Origin: an uncultured bacterium | Lineage (GTDB): Bacteria; Cyanobacteriota; Vampirovibrionia; Gastranaerophilales; Gastranaerophilaceae | NCBI GenBank assembly: GCA_946622415.1 | Contig: CAMOPX010000002.1 | Coordinates: 124,001 to 188,000 of the forward strand | DNA length: 64,000 nt | Direction of reading: 5' to 3' | Shown here: positions 18,773-26,779 of the stretch, in pieces | How positions within the stretch are numbered: the stretch's first letter is position 1 | Layout: each line of letters starts with the position of its first letter | Made by a program: the position numbers and the translations under genes | Notes under the pieces: model-generated | Databases searched by the model: none | What the model saw: only the letters and a program-made list of their open reading frames with translations | What the model was told of the DNA's origin: nothing

Positions 18773-20348
18773 AATTTATTTTGTAAATTTCTATATTAAA
18801 TTCTTTCAAATCGTCGATTCTTCTGTAATTATCCCTGATATATCGACAAAAATCAACAGCATAATCCTTACATATATTTTTATATCCGTAATCGCGAGTA
18901 TCTCTGGGATAAAAGACAATATAATCGGTTTTGTTATTTTTGAGTTGAGAAATAAAAAATTCATCCCCAAAAGTCTGAAAATCCAGAGGAGTAAATGTAG
19001 AATTATAAAAATCCCAAGTTTTTTTGTTTAAAATGTTAAATATCTGGCCTTCTGGTAGCACAATAAGATTTTCATTCTCTTTTAGGTTGTTTTTTATATA
19101 TTTATCCAAATTGACAAATGAATTATAATCGTTGTTTTTGATATAAATAAAATTGTTTTCGATTTTATACAAGGTTTTAGAATCAAAATAGAGATTTTTT
19201 AGATTCATAAATGATAACAAAATAAAAAATATCAAAAAATGCTTATTTAAATAACTTTTATCCATAAATTTATTTAAAAGTAGATAAATATTAAAAATCA
19301 CAAGAATAAATGAAAAATTGCCATAGCTCCAAATATTCAACGCAAAAATCGATTTTAAAGAAAGAACCAAAGAAAATAAAAATAAAACATAATCAAAATA
19401 AGTTGCTTTCTTTTTTATAAGCGAAATTAAAAATAAAACAATTAATATAAATACAGCTAAATTCAATACAAAAATAACATCACAAAATAGCATCAATATA
19501 AAAAATAATGCAAATGAAAAATATATATTTATTTTTTTATAAATAAAATAAGTTGATAAAAATATTAAAGAATACAAAAACAAATTTTTAATATTATAAA
19601 TAAAATATTCATAATTAAAAAATACACCCATCCCCTTGTATAAATAACTTAAAGATGGTGCTATAAGCATTTTTTTAATAAAAGAAAAATTGTATAAAAT
19701 ATCGCTATATGAAATTTTATTTAATAAAATGTAGCCCAGAAAAATTATCGGAAATAAAAATATAAATAAAAAATTTAAGCCGACTTTTTGTTTTTTTATG
19801 ATTAAATACACAACGGAAATTAAAAACAAAGGCAAAAACAGTTCGATTCTTGTTACGGATAAAAGACTGAGCGATATAAAAATCAAACAATTTTTTTCAT
19901 ACAAAATCGAAAATAAGAGTAAATATGCAGAAAAATACGCCCATAAAACAGAATAAGAATAGGGAATAACAAATGAAAATGTTGCGCAAGAAAAAACCGA
20001 ACAAAATATAAAAGCGAGCGAAAACAATAATGCGCAAGTGTTTGTTGAATATTTTTTAAAAATAAAATAAAGTATTATAACATTCAATAGTGATAAAACA
20101 TTACTTAATATCAACATATTCAATATATTAGGGTAAATTTTAAGCAATAAAAAATTAACAAAATATCCCCAAAAACCATATATTAAAAATATATCTTTAA
20201 ATAAAGATTTTCCGTCAAGCATTTGAAAAGGAACAGCAATTTCTCGTGAAAAATCAATCAAAATATTAGAGCTTTGACCAAAAAAAACAACACCTAACAA
20301 AATAAAAAGAACAGTAATAATAAATATATTATTCTTTAATGAGTTCAT
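18762..20348 (-). CDS. GT-C-like polytopic membrane protein (paralogue 1 of 3)
   Basis: A 528-residue protein with ten or more membrane segments. After the first helix it has ILIDFSREIAVPFQMLDGKSLFKDIF, a first outer loop with an acidic residue placed as in GT-C glycosyltransferases of the ArnT/PMT type. The soluble C-terminus carries VLPEGQ, DYIVFYPRDTRDYG and CKDYAVDFC, shared with the proteins at 28320 and 30050. Lipid-linked sugar transfer to an envelope glycan is a family-level inference. It overlaps rimO, an unusual partner. Confidence 0.75.
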   Translation of the reverse strand: MNSLKNNIFIITVLFILLGVVFFGQSSNILIDFSREIAVPFQMLDGKSLFKDIFLIYGFWGYFVNFLLLKIYPNILNMLILSNVLSLLNVIILYFIFKKYSTNTCALLFSLAFIFCSVFSCATFSFVIPYSYSVLWAYFSAYLLLFSILYEKNCLIFISLSLLSVTRIELFLPLFLISVVYLIIKKQKVGLNFLFIFLFPIIFLGYILLNKISYSDILYNFSFIKKMLIAPSLSYLYKGMGVFFNYEYFIYNIKNLFLYSLIFLSTYFIYKKINIYFSFALFFILMLFCDVIFVLNLAVFILIVLFLISLIKKKATYFDYVLFLFSLVLSLKSIFALNIWSYGNFSFILVIFNIYLLLNKFMDKSYLNKHFLIFFILLSFMNLKNLYFDSKTLYKIENNFIYIKNNDYNSFVNLDKYIKNNLKENENLIVLPEGQIFNILNKKTWDFYNSTFTPLDFQTFGDEFFISQLKNNKTDYIVFYPRDTRDYGYKNICKDYAVDFCRYIRDNYRRIDDLKEFNIEIYKINYEK

Positions 20349-20412
20349 ACTTATTTATAACAAATTTTTAACATGCGGGCAATTTTTTAACAAAAGAAAA
20401 CTTTATTAATAT

Positions 20413-20757
20413 ATGTTAGGGAATACTGATAAAGTTAATTATTCTATTGCAGATACCTGTGGACGCAGGGTACTCGGTATGAATGGTTCTTTAACAAGCT
20501 ATATCAACACAGGAAAAGCATATAAATATAAAAATGACAGCTTTACAAAAACACAAAAACCTGAAACAAAATCAAAAAATAAAAATGAAGTTTTAAAAAA
20601 TGCAGCTATGGTAGGTTTAGGTGCGCTGGGCATTCTTCTGGCTTACAAAGGCAGAGCTAAAGCATTAAATGTTGTTAAAGATAAAGCAACTGCATTAATA
20701 TCGAAACTACCTAAAATTGATGTTATAGGCGGTATCAAAAAAATATTTAAAAAATAA
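20413..20757 (+). CDS. Hypothetical small membrane-associated protein
   Basis: A 114-residue protein with a hydrophilic N-terminal half rich in Thr/Lys, one hydrophobic segment at about residues 62-78 (AAMVGLGALGILLAYKG), and a basic C-terminus ending KKIFKK. No ribosome-binding site is evident before the ATG. The basic tail after a single helix suggests N-out or peripheral membrane attachment. No homologue recognised; it may be lineage-specific. Confidence 0.55.
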   Translation: MLGNTDKVNYSIADTCGRRVLGMNGSLTSYINTGKAYKYKNDSFTKTQKPETKSKNKNEVLKNAAMVGLGALGILLAYKGRAKALNVVKDKATALISKLPKIDVIGGIKKIFKK

Positions 20758-20763
20758 TTAAAA

Positions 20764-21225
20764 TCAATTTTGAGGAATATTTGCTCTTTTTTCAGCAAAT
20801 TCTTTTTTGATTTTTTCAAATTCGGCTTTTTGTTCTTTATCCAGTATTGATTCAAATGCTTTTCTGCGTTCTTCTTTAATATGTCTGATATTTTGTTTTA
20901 GCATAACAAGTTGAGCTTTCTTTGTTGCAGTTTTAAAATCAGCCTGATATTTAGGAATGCCTGTCATATAAACATTTCTTATTTCATCATGCACAGATTG
21001 CATTTGTTTAACTGTTGCTTCCATTTCTTTTCTATACATTTGACGATTTTGTTTAATAAATGCTTTTTGGTCACGCGTAAAATGTAATCTTGTATCCAGA
21101 TATTCATCAATTTTGCTTTCACGTTTAATGGATTCTTTTGACGGTAAATCAAAATTATGAACAGCAAATACAACATTTGCGGAAATTAATAGCATTATTA
21201 AATATATTGTTAATTTAGATTTCAT
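20764..21225 (-). CDS. Spy/CpxP-family periplasmic protein
   Basis: A 153-residue protein with a signal peptide (residues 1-21, KLTIYLIMLLISANVVFA) and an all-helical mature part containing the family's LTxxQ-type motifs: FTRDQKAF near residue 53 and LDKEQKAEFEKI near residue 130. Proteins of this fold include the chaperone Spy, the Cpx inhibitor CpxP and the metal sensor CnrX. It is the third gene of a module with a small membrane protein and an ECF sigma factor, so a sensor or chaperone role in that circuit is likely. Confidence 0.82.
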   Translation of the reverse strand: MKSKLTIYLIMLLISANVVFAVHNFDLPSKESIKRESKIDEYLDTRLHFTRDQKAFIKQNRQMYRKEMEATVKQMQSVHDEIRNVYMTGIPKYQADFKTATKKAQLVMLKQNIRHIKEERRKAFESILDKEQKAEFEKIKKEFAEKRANIPQN

Positions 21226-21229
21226 TTAC

Positions 21230-21724
21230 CTAACCCTCGATTAAAAAACTAAGTTTTTCAGACAGAATTTTTCTTGCAGAATTAATTCTGGATTTAACGG
21301 TACCGACAGGAATATTAAGTTTTTTTGCAATTGCTTCATAAGTATAATCTTCAAATTCAAATAAAATTATAATTTCCTTATATTTTTTTGGCAGTGAATA
21401 AACGGCTTTTAAAACCAGCTTTTGCCTTTCTTTTTGCGAATAGACCATTTCAGGAGTTTTTGAATATTTAATATTGTCCAAAACTTCTTCATCATGCAAA
21501 CTATTGGATGAATGCTTAAAAGATGCACTTTTTAGATAGTCACGGCACAAATTTGCAGTAATCGTTAAAATCCATTTTGAAAACTTATTTTCTTCCTTGT
21601 AATTTGGAAGATTTTTATAAGTTCTCAAATAAACTTCTTGTTCAATATCTTCGTTTGCCTCACCAAGAAAACTTCTGATAAGCGCTTTTATTTTAGAACT
21701 GTTTTCCTTGATGATTTTTTTCAA
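21230..21724 (-). CDS. ECF-type sigma factor in a three-gene module
   Basis: A 164-residue sigma-70 factor. Region 2 contains NEDIEQEVYLRTYKNLPNYK and KWILTITANLCRDYLKS. Region 4 is at about residues 108-155 with YTYEAIAKKLNIPVGTVKSR. The start is TTG 21724, directly after the TAA of the preceding gene, with GGAG eight bases upstream inside that gene, so translation is coupled. The gene order (small membrane protein, sigma, Spy/CpxP-like protein) suggests envelope-stress or metal sensing. An ECF-like promoter lies upstream of the module. Confidence 0.93.
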   Translation of the reverse strand: MKKIIKENSSKIKALIRSFLGEANEDIEQEVYLRTYKNLPNYKEENKFSKWILTITANLCRDYLKSASFKHSSNSLHDEEVLDNIKYSKTPEMVYSQKERQKLVLKAVYSLPKKYKEIIILFEFEDYTYEAIAKKLNIPVGTVKSRINSARKILSEKLSFLIEG

Positions 21725-21952
21725 TTATTTTACTCCGATAAGAACAAAATCATCCTCTAGTATTTCTTGTGCCAAAGTTCCGTTGTTTAAAGAAACATAA
21801 ATATCGTTTCCCATGTTACAAACACTGAACGCAAACATAAATAAAGACATTGGAACAAAAACGCAAACCATCATTTTCATAATGGCAACGTTACGTTTAC
21901 GGGCACGGTATAGAGGTTTTGCTTCTGTTAATAATTCAGATAATTTGTCCAT
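21725..21952 (-). CDS. Small single-span membrane protein, candidate anti-sigma factor
   Basis: A 75-residue protein: a cytoplasmic N-terminal segment of about 22 residues (DKLSELLTEAKPLYRARKRN), one membrane helix at about residues 23-48, and a short outer tail. The AAGGAG ribosome-binding site is strong. It is immediately upstream of, and coupled to, the sigma-factor gene. Size and topology match CnrY-type anti-sigma factors, in which a short N-terminal helix grips the sigma factor. The sequence itself does not prove that role. Confidence 0.7.
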   Translation of the reverse strand: MDKLSELLTEAKPLYRARKRNVAIMKMMVCVFVPMSLFMFAFSVCNMGNDIYVSLNNGTLAQEILEDDFVLIGVK

Positions 21953-21976
21953 TAGTCTGCTCCTTTATATATTATA

Positions 21977-22000
21977 ACGAAAAATATCATTAAATGTTCA
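21977..22000 (-). promoter_or_regulatory. Candidate ECF-type promoter of the sigma-factor module
   Basis: On the minus strand TGAAC is followed by exactly 16 bases and CGTTATA, the -35/-10 arrangement used by many ECF sigma factors (AAC near -35, CGT near -10). A housekeeping reading of the same stretch (TTGAAC, 19 bp, TATAAT) has a long spacer. This supports autoregulation by the module's own sigma factor. Confidence 0.5.
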
Positions 22001-22169
22001 ATTTTCTGATGTATTAAATTATTATGCTTAACATTTCTTAACAATAAAATCGAGCTATTATTGACTTTCAGCCATTTGTAAAGATTTGTTAATAAAATAT
22101 ATACAATATACGCAATTTTTATATATAAAAATACTTTATTATAATGTAGTAAGTTAGAAAGAAATCATT

Positions 22170-22427
22170 ATGGCAGCTCAACAAACTTTATCATTTGAAA
22201 TCGATACACATAATCCCTTTGAACAATCATTAAACGCATCTAAAATAATGAATAATCTTGAAGAATTAGATAACGCTTCTATCACAAGAAAATTTAAAAC
22301 AACACAAGATCCTATTAAATATGCATTTGAAGCAATCGACGATGTATCACTTCCCGAATTAGCTGTTGATTTTGTAAAAGAAACTGTTGCAGATGTATTT
22401 GAATTCGTTTCAAGAATTTGCAAATAA
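22170..22427 (+). CDS. Hypothetical 85-residue protein
   Basis: A small acidic soluble protein (FEIDTHNPFEQSL, ASKIMNNLEELDN) with an amphipathic C-terminal helix ending FEFVSRICK. A TATAAT at 22140-22145 gives a leader of about 20 nt, and a textbook terminator follows at 22471, so it looks like a self-contained single-gene transcript. It is divergent from the ECF module. No family recognised. Confidence 0.65.
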   Translation: MAAQQTLSFEIDTHNPFEQSLNASKIMNNLEELDNASITRKFKTTQDPIKYAFEAIDDVSLPELAVDFVKETVADVFEFVSRICK

Positions 22428-22470
22428 AAAATAATTACTTATGTGAAATGAGGGTAAATAGGTAAGGTTT

Positions 22471-22500
22471 AAAAGTGCAAACACAGTTTGCACTTTTTTA
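22471..22500 (+). terminator. Rho-independent terminator
   Basis: A 12-bp stem AAAAGTGCAAAC / GTTTGCACTTTT with a 3-nt loop and a T-rich tail. It closes the 85-residue gene ahead of tRNA-Ser. Confidence 0.9.
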
Positions 22501-22559
22501 TTTTAAATAAATTCTTCTTGCTAAACAAATCTGATTTTGATAAAATTATTATATTGAAA

Positions 22560-22648
22560 GGAAAAATGGCCGAGTGGCTGAAGGCGGCACCCTGCTAAGG
22601 TGTTAGGTGGAGTAATCTGCCTCGAGGGTTCGAATCCCTCTTTTTCCG
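22560..22648 (+). tRNA. tRNA-Ser (anticodon GCU)
   Basis: An 89-nt class II tRNA. The acceptor stem is GGAAAAA / TTTTTCC with discriminator G (22648). The anticodon loop is CTGCTAA on stem GCACC/GGTGT, so the anticodon is GCU (codons AGC/AGU). A long variable arm, typical of tRNA-Ser, precedes the T arm GAGGGTTCGAATCCCTC. CCA is not encoded. The last 12 bases recur 180 and about 360 bp downstream. Confidence 0.97.
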
Positions 22649-22816
22649 ATTTTTTTTGCCAATTTTGGATTTATACAATGGATGAGAACCCGAGAGGCTT
22701 GCCGAAGAGGGTTATGAATCCTACAACAAATCCAAAATCTTTGATTTTGTGATTTGATGGATGCAGCGAACGTAAATTTCTCGGCGAAAAATGAGCCGTA
22801 GAAATTAGTGAGAGTG
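22637..22816 (+). repeat. 180-bp tandem repeat, unit 1, starting within the tRNA-Ser 3' end
   Basis: The unit begins with CCTCTTTTTCCG, the end of the tRNA gene, and continues with 168 bp of hairpin-rich sequence: AACCC...GGGTT, AATCCAAAATC...GATTTTG, and AAATTTCTCGGC...GCCGTAGAAATT. A tiny frame, MRTREACRRGL, is present at 22682-22717 without a ribosome-binding site. The next unit repeats it with about four differences. Confidence 0.9.
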
Positions 22817-22996
22817 CCTCTTTTTCCGATTTTTTTTGCCAATTTTGGATTTATACAAGGGATGAGAACCCGAGAGGCTTGCCGAAGAGGGTTATGAATC
22901 CTACAACAAATCCAAAATCTTTGATTTTGTGATTTGATGGATGCAGCGAACGTAAATTTCTCGGCGAAGAATGAGCCATAGAAATTAGTGAGAGTG
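22817..22996 (+). repeat. 180-bp tandem repeat, unit 2
   Basis: Exactly 180 bp after unit 1, and nearly identical to it (differences include T to G at 22859, A to G in GCGAAGAATG, and GCCG to GCCA). It again opens with an intact copy of the tRNA-Ser 3' end, CCTCTTTTTCCG. The arginine-rich mini frame is preserved at 22862-22897. Confidence 0.9.
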
Positions 22997-23034
22997 TCTC
23001 TTTTTCTGATTTTTTTGCCAATTTTGGAATTTAT
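22997..23034 (+). repeat. Partial third repeat unit
   Basis: TCTCTTTTTCTG followed by a shortened T-run and GCCAATTTTGGA restarts the same repeat with substitutions and then diverges. It gives a total of about 2.2 units. The T-runs following each hairpin-rich unit could act as processing or termination sites. The stretch 23035-23094 holds nothing recognisable apart from GGAAA before the next gene. Confidence 0.8.
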
Positions 23035-23094
23035 AATTTATATTAGCAATTTTTTACTATAAATATTTTTTATTAATTTATAGGAAAAATTTCG

Positions 23095-23964
23095 ATGGAT
23101 ATCAATACGCAATTTAATTTTGCAAATTTTGTATCAAATAACATTTCAGATAATTCAAAAAACGTGTCTGAAATAAATTCCGATGCTTCAATATTTTCGG
23201 AAAAATCAGACAATTATACAAGAATAATTGCCCATAGAGGAGATTCGGACGACGCACCCGAAAATACTTTAGAAGCATATAAAACAGCGGTTGAAAACGG
23301 ATATGAAGTTGCAGAATGCGATGTGCGTTGGACAAGCGACGGAGAAGCGGTATTGCTTCATGATAAATCAATAAATCGTACTGCAAGAAAAGGAAAGGGT
23401 TGCTTTTTAATTTTTCCGAAGTTATGTAAAAAAATGACATTAGATGAATTAAGTCAATACGATTTCAGTTATAAATATCCTGAATATTTGAATAAATCAA
23501 AAATAACAACGCTTGAAGATTTACTCAAATTTTCAAAAGAAAACAATCTCAATTTATATATAGATTTAAAAGAAAAAGCCGGCTTTGACTATGACAAAGC
23601 AAAAAAAATAACAGAAACGGTAAAAAATTTAGGAATGGAAGATAATGTAACCTGGATTAGCACAAGTTGCGATTATTTAAAATCCGTTCAAAAATATATG
23701 CCAAAAGCAAGATTGGGCTATCTTTACAGAAAGAAAATTTCGGATAAAGCAATAGAAGAACTGGATAGTCTGAATAACGGCAAAAGTGAAGTATTTTTGG
23801 ATATAAAAAACTCTAAAGTAACACAAAAAGGTGTTGATAAATTGCATAATGCCGGGTATGATTTTGAAGTTTGGACGGTTAACAATAAAAAAGAAGCTGA
23901 AAAATTAATCAAAATGGGCTGTAAAGGCATCACGACAGATAAATTAAATAAAAATGAAATATAA
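23095..23964 (+). CDS. Glycerophosphodiester phosphodiesterase
   Basis: Hydrolyses glycerophosphodiesters to glycerol-3-phosphate and an alcohol. The GDPD core starts near residue 42: IIAHRGDSDDAPENTLEAY, then AECDVRWTSDGEAVLLHD with the catalytic His pair and metal-binding Glu/Asp, and VWTVNNKKEAEKLIKMGCKGITTD at the end. The first 40 residues are an Asn/Ser-rich tail that is not a signal peptide, unusual for this family. 289 residues. A bidirectional terminator follows. Confidence 0.92.
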   Translation: MDINTQFNFANFVSNNISDNSKNVSEINSDASIFSEKSDNYTRIIAHRGDSDDAPENTLEAYKTAVENGYEVAECDVRWTSDGEAVLLHDKSINRTARKGKGCFLIFPKLCKKMTLDELSQYDFSYKYPEYLNKSKITTLEDLLKFSKENNLNLYIDLKEKAGFDYDKAKKITETVKNLGMEDNVTWISTSCDYLKSVQKYMPKARLGYLYRKKISDKAIEELDSLNNGKSEVFLDIKNSKVTQKGVDKLHNAGYDFEVWTVNNKKEAEKLIKMGCKGITTDKLNKNEI

Positions 23965-23966
23965 AA

Positions 23967-23990
23967 AGCACCTCTTACAAAAGAGGTGCT
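23967..23990. terminator. Bidirectional terminator between the GDPD gene and ppdK
   Basis: A 10-bp stem AGCACCTCTT / AAGAGGTGCT with loop ACAA, flanked by A-rich sequence. It lies between two converging genes. Confidence 0.75.
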
Positions 23991-24010
23991 AAATATAAAT
24001 TATTAATGAA

Positions 24011-26665
24011 TTATTTTCCTTCGATTACAGCTTGAGCAGCAGCAAGTCTGGCTTGTGGAACTCTATAAGGAGAACAAGAAACATAATTTAGACCGATTCT
24101 ATGTGCATATTTAACAGAATCCGGGTCGCCGCCGTGTTCACCACAGATACCACCGACTAAATTCTTATTTACTTCTCTTCCTTCGTCAATTGACATTTCA
24201 ATTAAGCGTCCAACACCGTTGAAATCAAGCGTAACAAAAGGATTGTAAGGAAGAATCTTTTGTTCAACATAATTCTTTAAGAATTTTCCTTCGGCGTCGT
24301 CTCTTGAATAACCAAATGTCATTTGAGTTAAATCATTTGTACCGTATGAGAAGAATTCTGCAATCGGTGCAATTTCTTTAGCTGTTAAAGCTGCACGAGG
24401 AATTTCAATCATAGTACCAAATTTATATTCTAATTGAACACCTTTTTCAGCCATAACTTCTTTTGCAACTTTTACTAATGTTGTTTCAGCTGTCTTAAGC
24501 TCATTTACGTGTCCGATTAGAGGAATCATAACCCAAGGTTTAACATTTATACCTTCTTTTTTAACGTCACACGCAGCTTCAAAAATTGCTCTAACTTGCA
24601 TTTCGTTGATTTCCGGATAAGTTAAACCTAATCTGCAGCCACGAAGTCCCATCATAGGATTTGATTCGGAAAGGTTTTCTACAATTTCAAGCATTTTTTC
24701 ATCTTCAGCACAATCTTGTTTTAAAGCTTTTTTAGTCGCAACTCTTTCAACAAGTTCGATTTTTGAAGGTAAAAATTCATGCAATGGCGGGTCTAACAAT
24801 CTTATTGTCATAGGAAGTTCGCCAATTCCTTTAAACATTGCATAGAAATCTGAATATTGCATAGGAAGAAGTTTGTCTAGAGCTTCTTTTCTAGCTTCCG
24901 TAGTACCTGCAATAATCATTTTTTGAACCCAAGGAAGTCTGTCAGGATCCATAAACATATGTTCAGTCCTACACAAACCAACACCTTCAGCGCCGAATTT
25001 TATAGCATTTTCGATATCTTTTGGAGTATCAGCATTTGCTTCAACTTTTAAAGTTTTAATTTCATTTACCCAGCTAAAGAAAGTTTCAAAATCCGAGTCA
25101 ATTCCCGCTTCAACGAGTTCTATTGCACCTTCCATAACTTCACCCGTTCCGCCATCGAGAGAAATTACGTCGTTTTTGTGGAATACGGTACCATCTGAAC
25201 AAGTAATTGTTTCGTTTGCAAGATCGATTTTAAGATCTTCACAACCAGATACACAGGGTTTACCCATACCTTTTGCAACAACTGCAGCGTGAGAAGTTGC
25301 GCCGCCTCTGAGTGTTAATACACCTTGAGAAACAGCCATACCATGGATATCATCAGGACAAGTTTCAATTCTGACTAATATTACTTTTTCGCCTGCTTCG
25401 CCGCGTTGAGCCGCTTCTTCGGTATCAAATACAATTTTACCTACAGCAGCACCCGGAGATGCGTTAACACCTTTTGATACTTTGTGAGAATGTTTTACTT
25501 TATCAGGATTAAAACAAGGCAATAATACTTGATATACAGCATATGGATCAACTTGCATTATTGCTTGTTCTTTTGTAATTATGCCTTCTTTGAACATATC
25601 TACTGCAATTTTAATTGCGGCTTTCGCTGTTCTTTTGCCGTTTCTTGTTTGCAGAATCCACAATTTACCTTTTTCAATCGTAAATTCCATATCTTGAACA
25701 TCGTGATAACCGCGTTCGAGTTGTTTTGCAATATTAACGTATTGTTTATAAATATCAGGCATATCTGATTCTAATTCTGCAATTTGTTTTGGTGTTCTGA
25801 TACCTGCAACAACGTCTTCACCTTGCGCATTAACTAAGTATTCTCCATAAAATTTATTTTCGCCAGTTGCAGGGTTTCTTGTAAATGAAACACCTGTTGC
25901 GCAATCATTTCCCATATTACCGAACACCATTGTTTGAACGTTAACAGCAGTACCGTAGTTATGGTCAATTTTATTCATTGTTCTGTATGCAACCGCACGA
26001 GGAATATTCCAAGAACGGAATACAGCTTCGATTGCTTCTTGTAATTGAACGTATGGGTCTTGCGGAAATTCGCGACCGGTAACATCTTTAATTACCTTTT
26101 TATAAACAGGGATTAATGATTTCCAACCTTCAGCAGAAATCTGTGTATCTTCTTTTACGCCTTCGCGTTCTTTAAGTTTTTCAACTTCGGATTCAAAGTA
26201 TTTTTGTCTATCCATATCCCAAGCAACAGAACCGAACATTGTTAAAAATCTTCTGTAACTGTCATAGCAGAATCTGGGATTATTTGTTAATTTAATCATT
26301 GCTTCTACTGTTTCATCGTTTAAACCCAGATTTAAGATTGTTTCCATCATACCCGGCATAGAAACTCTGGCACCTGAACGAACTGAAACCAAAAGAGGAT
26401 TGGTTGTATCGCCGAATTTTTTACCTGCTTGATTTTCTACAGTTTTTAAAGCTTCTCTAACTTCATCCATCAAGCCTTCAGGCATTTTGTTACCTGCATT
26501 TATATATTCCATACAAACTTCTGTAGTAATTGTAAGACCGGGAGGAACAGGTAAATCCAAATTTGTCATTTCTGCCAAATTTGCGCCTTTTCCGCCAAGT
26601 AAATTTCTCATGTTTGCATTGCCTTCTTTAAAAAGCCATACACGTTTTTGTGCTGTTGCTTGCAT
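24011..26665 (-). CDS. ppdK: Pyruvate, phosphate dikinase
   Basis: Interconverts pyruvate + ATP + Pi and PEP + AMP + PPi. An 884-residue full-length enzyme. The N-terminal nucleotide-binding domain starts LLGGKGANLAEM. The swivelling domain carries the phosphohistidine in LTLRGGATSHAAVVAKGMGKPCV near residue 455. The C-terminal PEP/pyruvate barrel ends GGICGEHGGDPDSV. GGAGG sits seven bases before the ATG, implying strong expression. A PPi-dependent glycolysis/gluconeogenesis switch is common in anaerobic fermenters. Confidence 0.98.
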   Translation of the reverse strand: MQATAQKRVWLFKEGNANMRNLLGGKGANLAEMTNLDLPVPPGLTITTEVCMEYINAGNKMPEGLMDEVREALKTVENQAGKKFGDTTNPLLVSVRSGARVSMPGMMETILNLGLNDETVEAMIKLTNNPRFCYDSYRRFLTMFGSVAWDMDRQKYFESEVEKLKEREGVKEDTQISAEGWKSLIPVYKKVIKDVTGREFPQDPYVQLQEAIEAVFRSWNIPRAVAYRTMNKIDHNYGTAVNVQTMVFGNMGNDCATGVSFTRNPATGENKFYGEYLVNAQGEDVVAGIRTPKQIAELESDMPDIYKQYVNIAKQLERGYHDVQDMEFTIEKGKLWILQTRNGKRTAKAAIKIAVDMFKEGIITKEQAIMQVDPYAVYQVLLPCFNPDKVKHSHKVSKGVNASPGAAVGKIVFDTEEAAQRGEAGEKVILVRIETCPDDIHGMAVSQGVLTLRGGATSHAAVVAKGMGKPCVSGCEDLKIDLANETITCSDGTVFHKNDVISLDGGTGEVMEGAIELVEAGIDSDFETFFSWVNEIKTLKVEANADTPKDIENAIKFGAEGVGLCRTEHMFMDPDRLPWVQKMIIAGTTEARKEALDKLLPMQYSDFYAMFKGIGELPMTIRLLDPPLHEFLPSKIELVERVATKKALKQDCAEDEKMLEIVENLSESNPMMGLRGCRLGLTYPEINEMQVRAIFEAACDVKKEGINVKPWVMIPLIGHVNELKTAETTLVKVAKEVMAEKGVQLEYKFGTMIEIPRAALTAKEIAPIAEFFSYGTNDLTQMTFGYSRDDAEGKFLKNYVEQKILPYNPFVTLDFNGVGRLIEMSIDEGREVNKNLVGGICGEHGGDPDSVKYAHRIGLNYVSCSPYRVPQARLAAAQAVIEGK

Positions 26666-26749
26666 TAATTTACCTCCAAATTTAATTTATTGTCACTAAT
26701 TTTAGAAAAATTTTAACAAAAACATATATCAAATACAAATAAAAAATAA

Positions 26750-26768
26750 AGCGAGCTCGTTGCTCGCT
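26750..26768 (-). terminator. Terminator after the aldolase gene
   Basis: Stem AGCGAGC / GCTCGCT with a 5-nt loop. On the minus strand it is followed by TTTATTTTTTATTTG. It separates the aldolase gene from ppdK. Confidence 0.75.
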
Positions 26769-26779
26769 ATGACCTAAAA

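Noticed and set aside
22603-22842. 79-residue minus-strand frame across the tRNA-Ser repeats
   Set aside because: It runs antisense through the tRNA and the repeat unit, has no ribosome-binding site, and its sequence repeats only because the DNA does.
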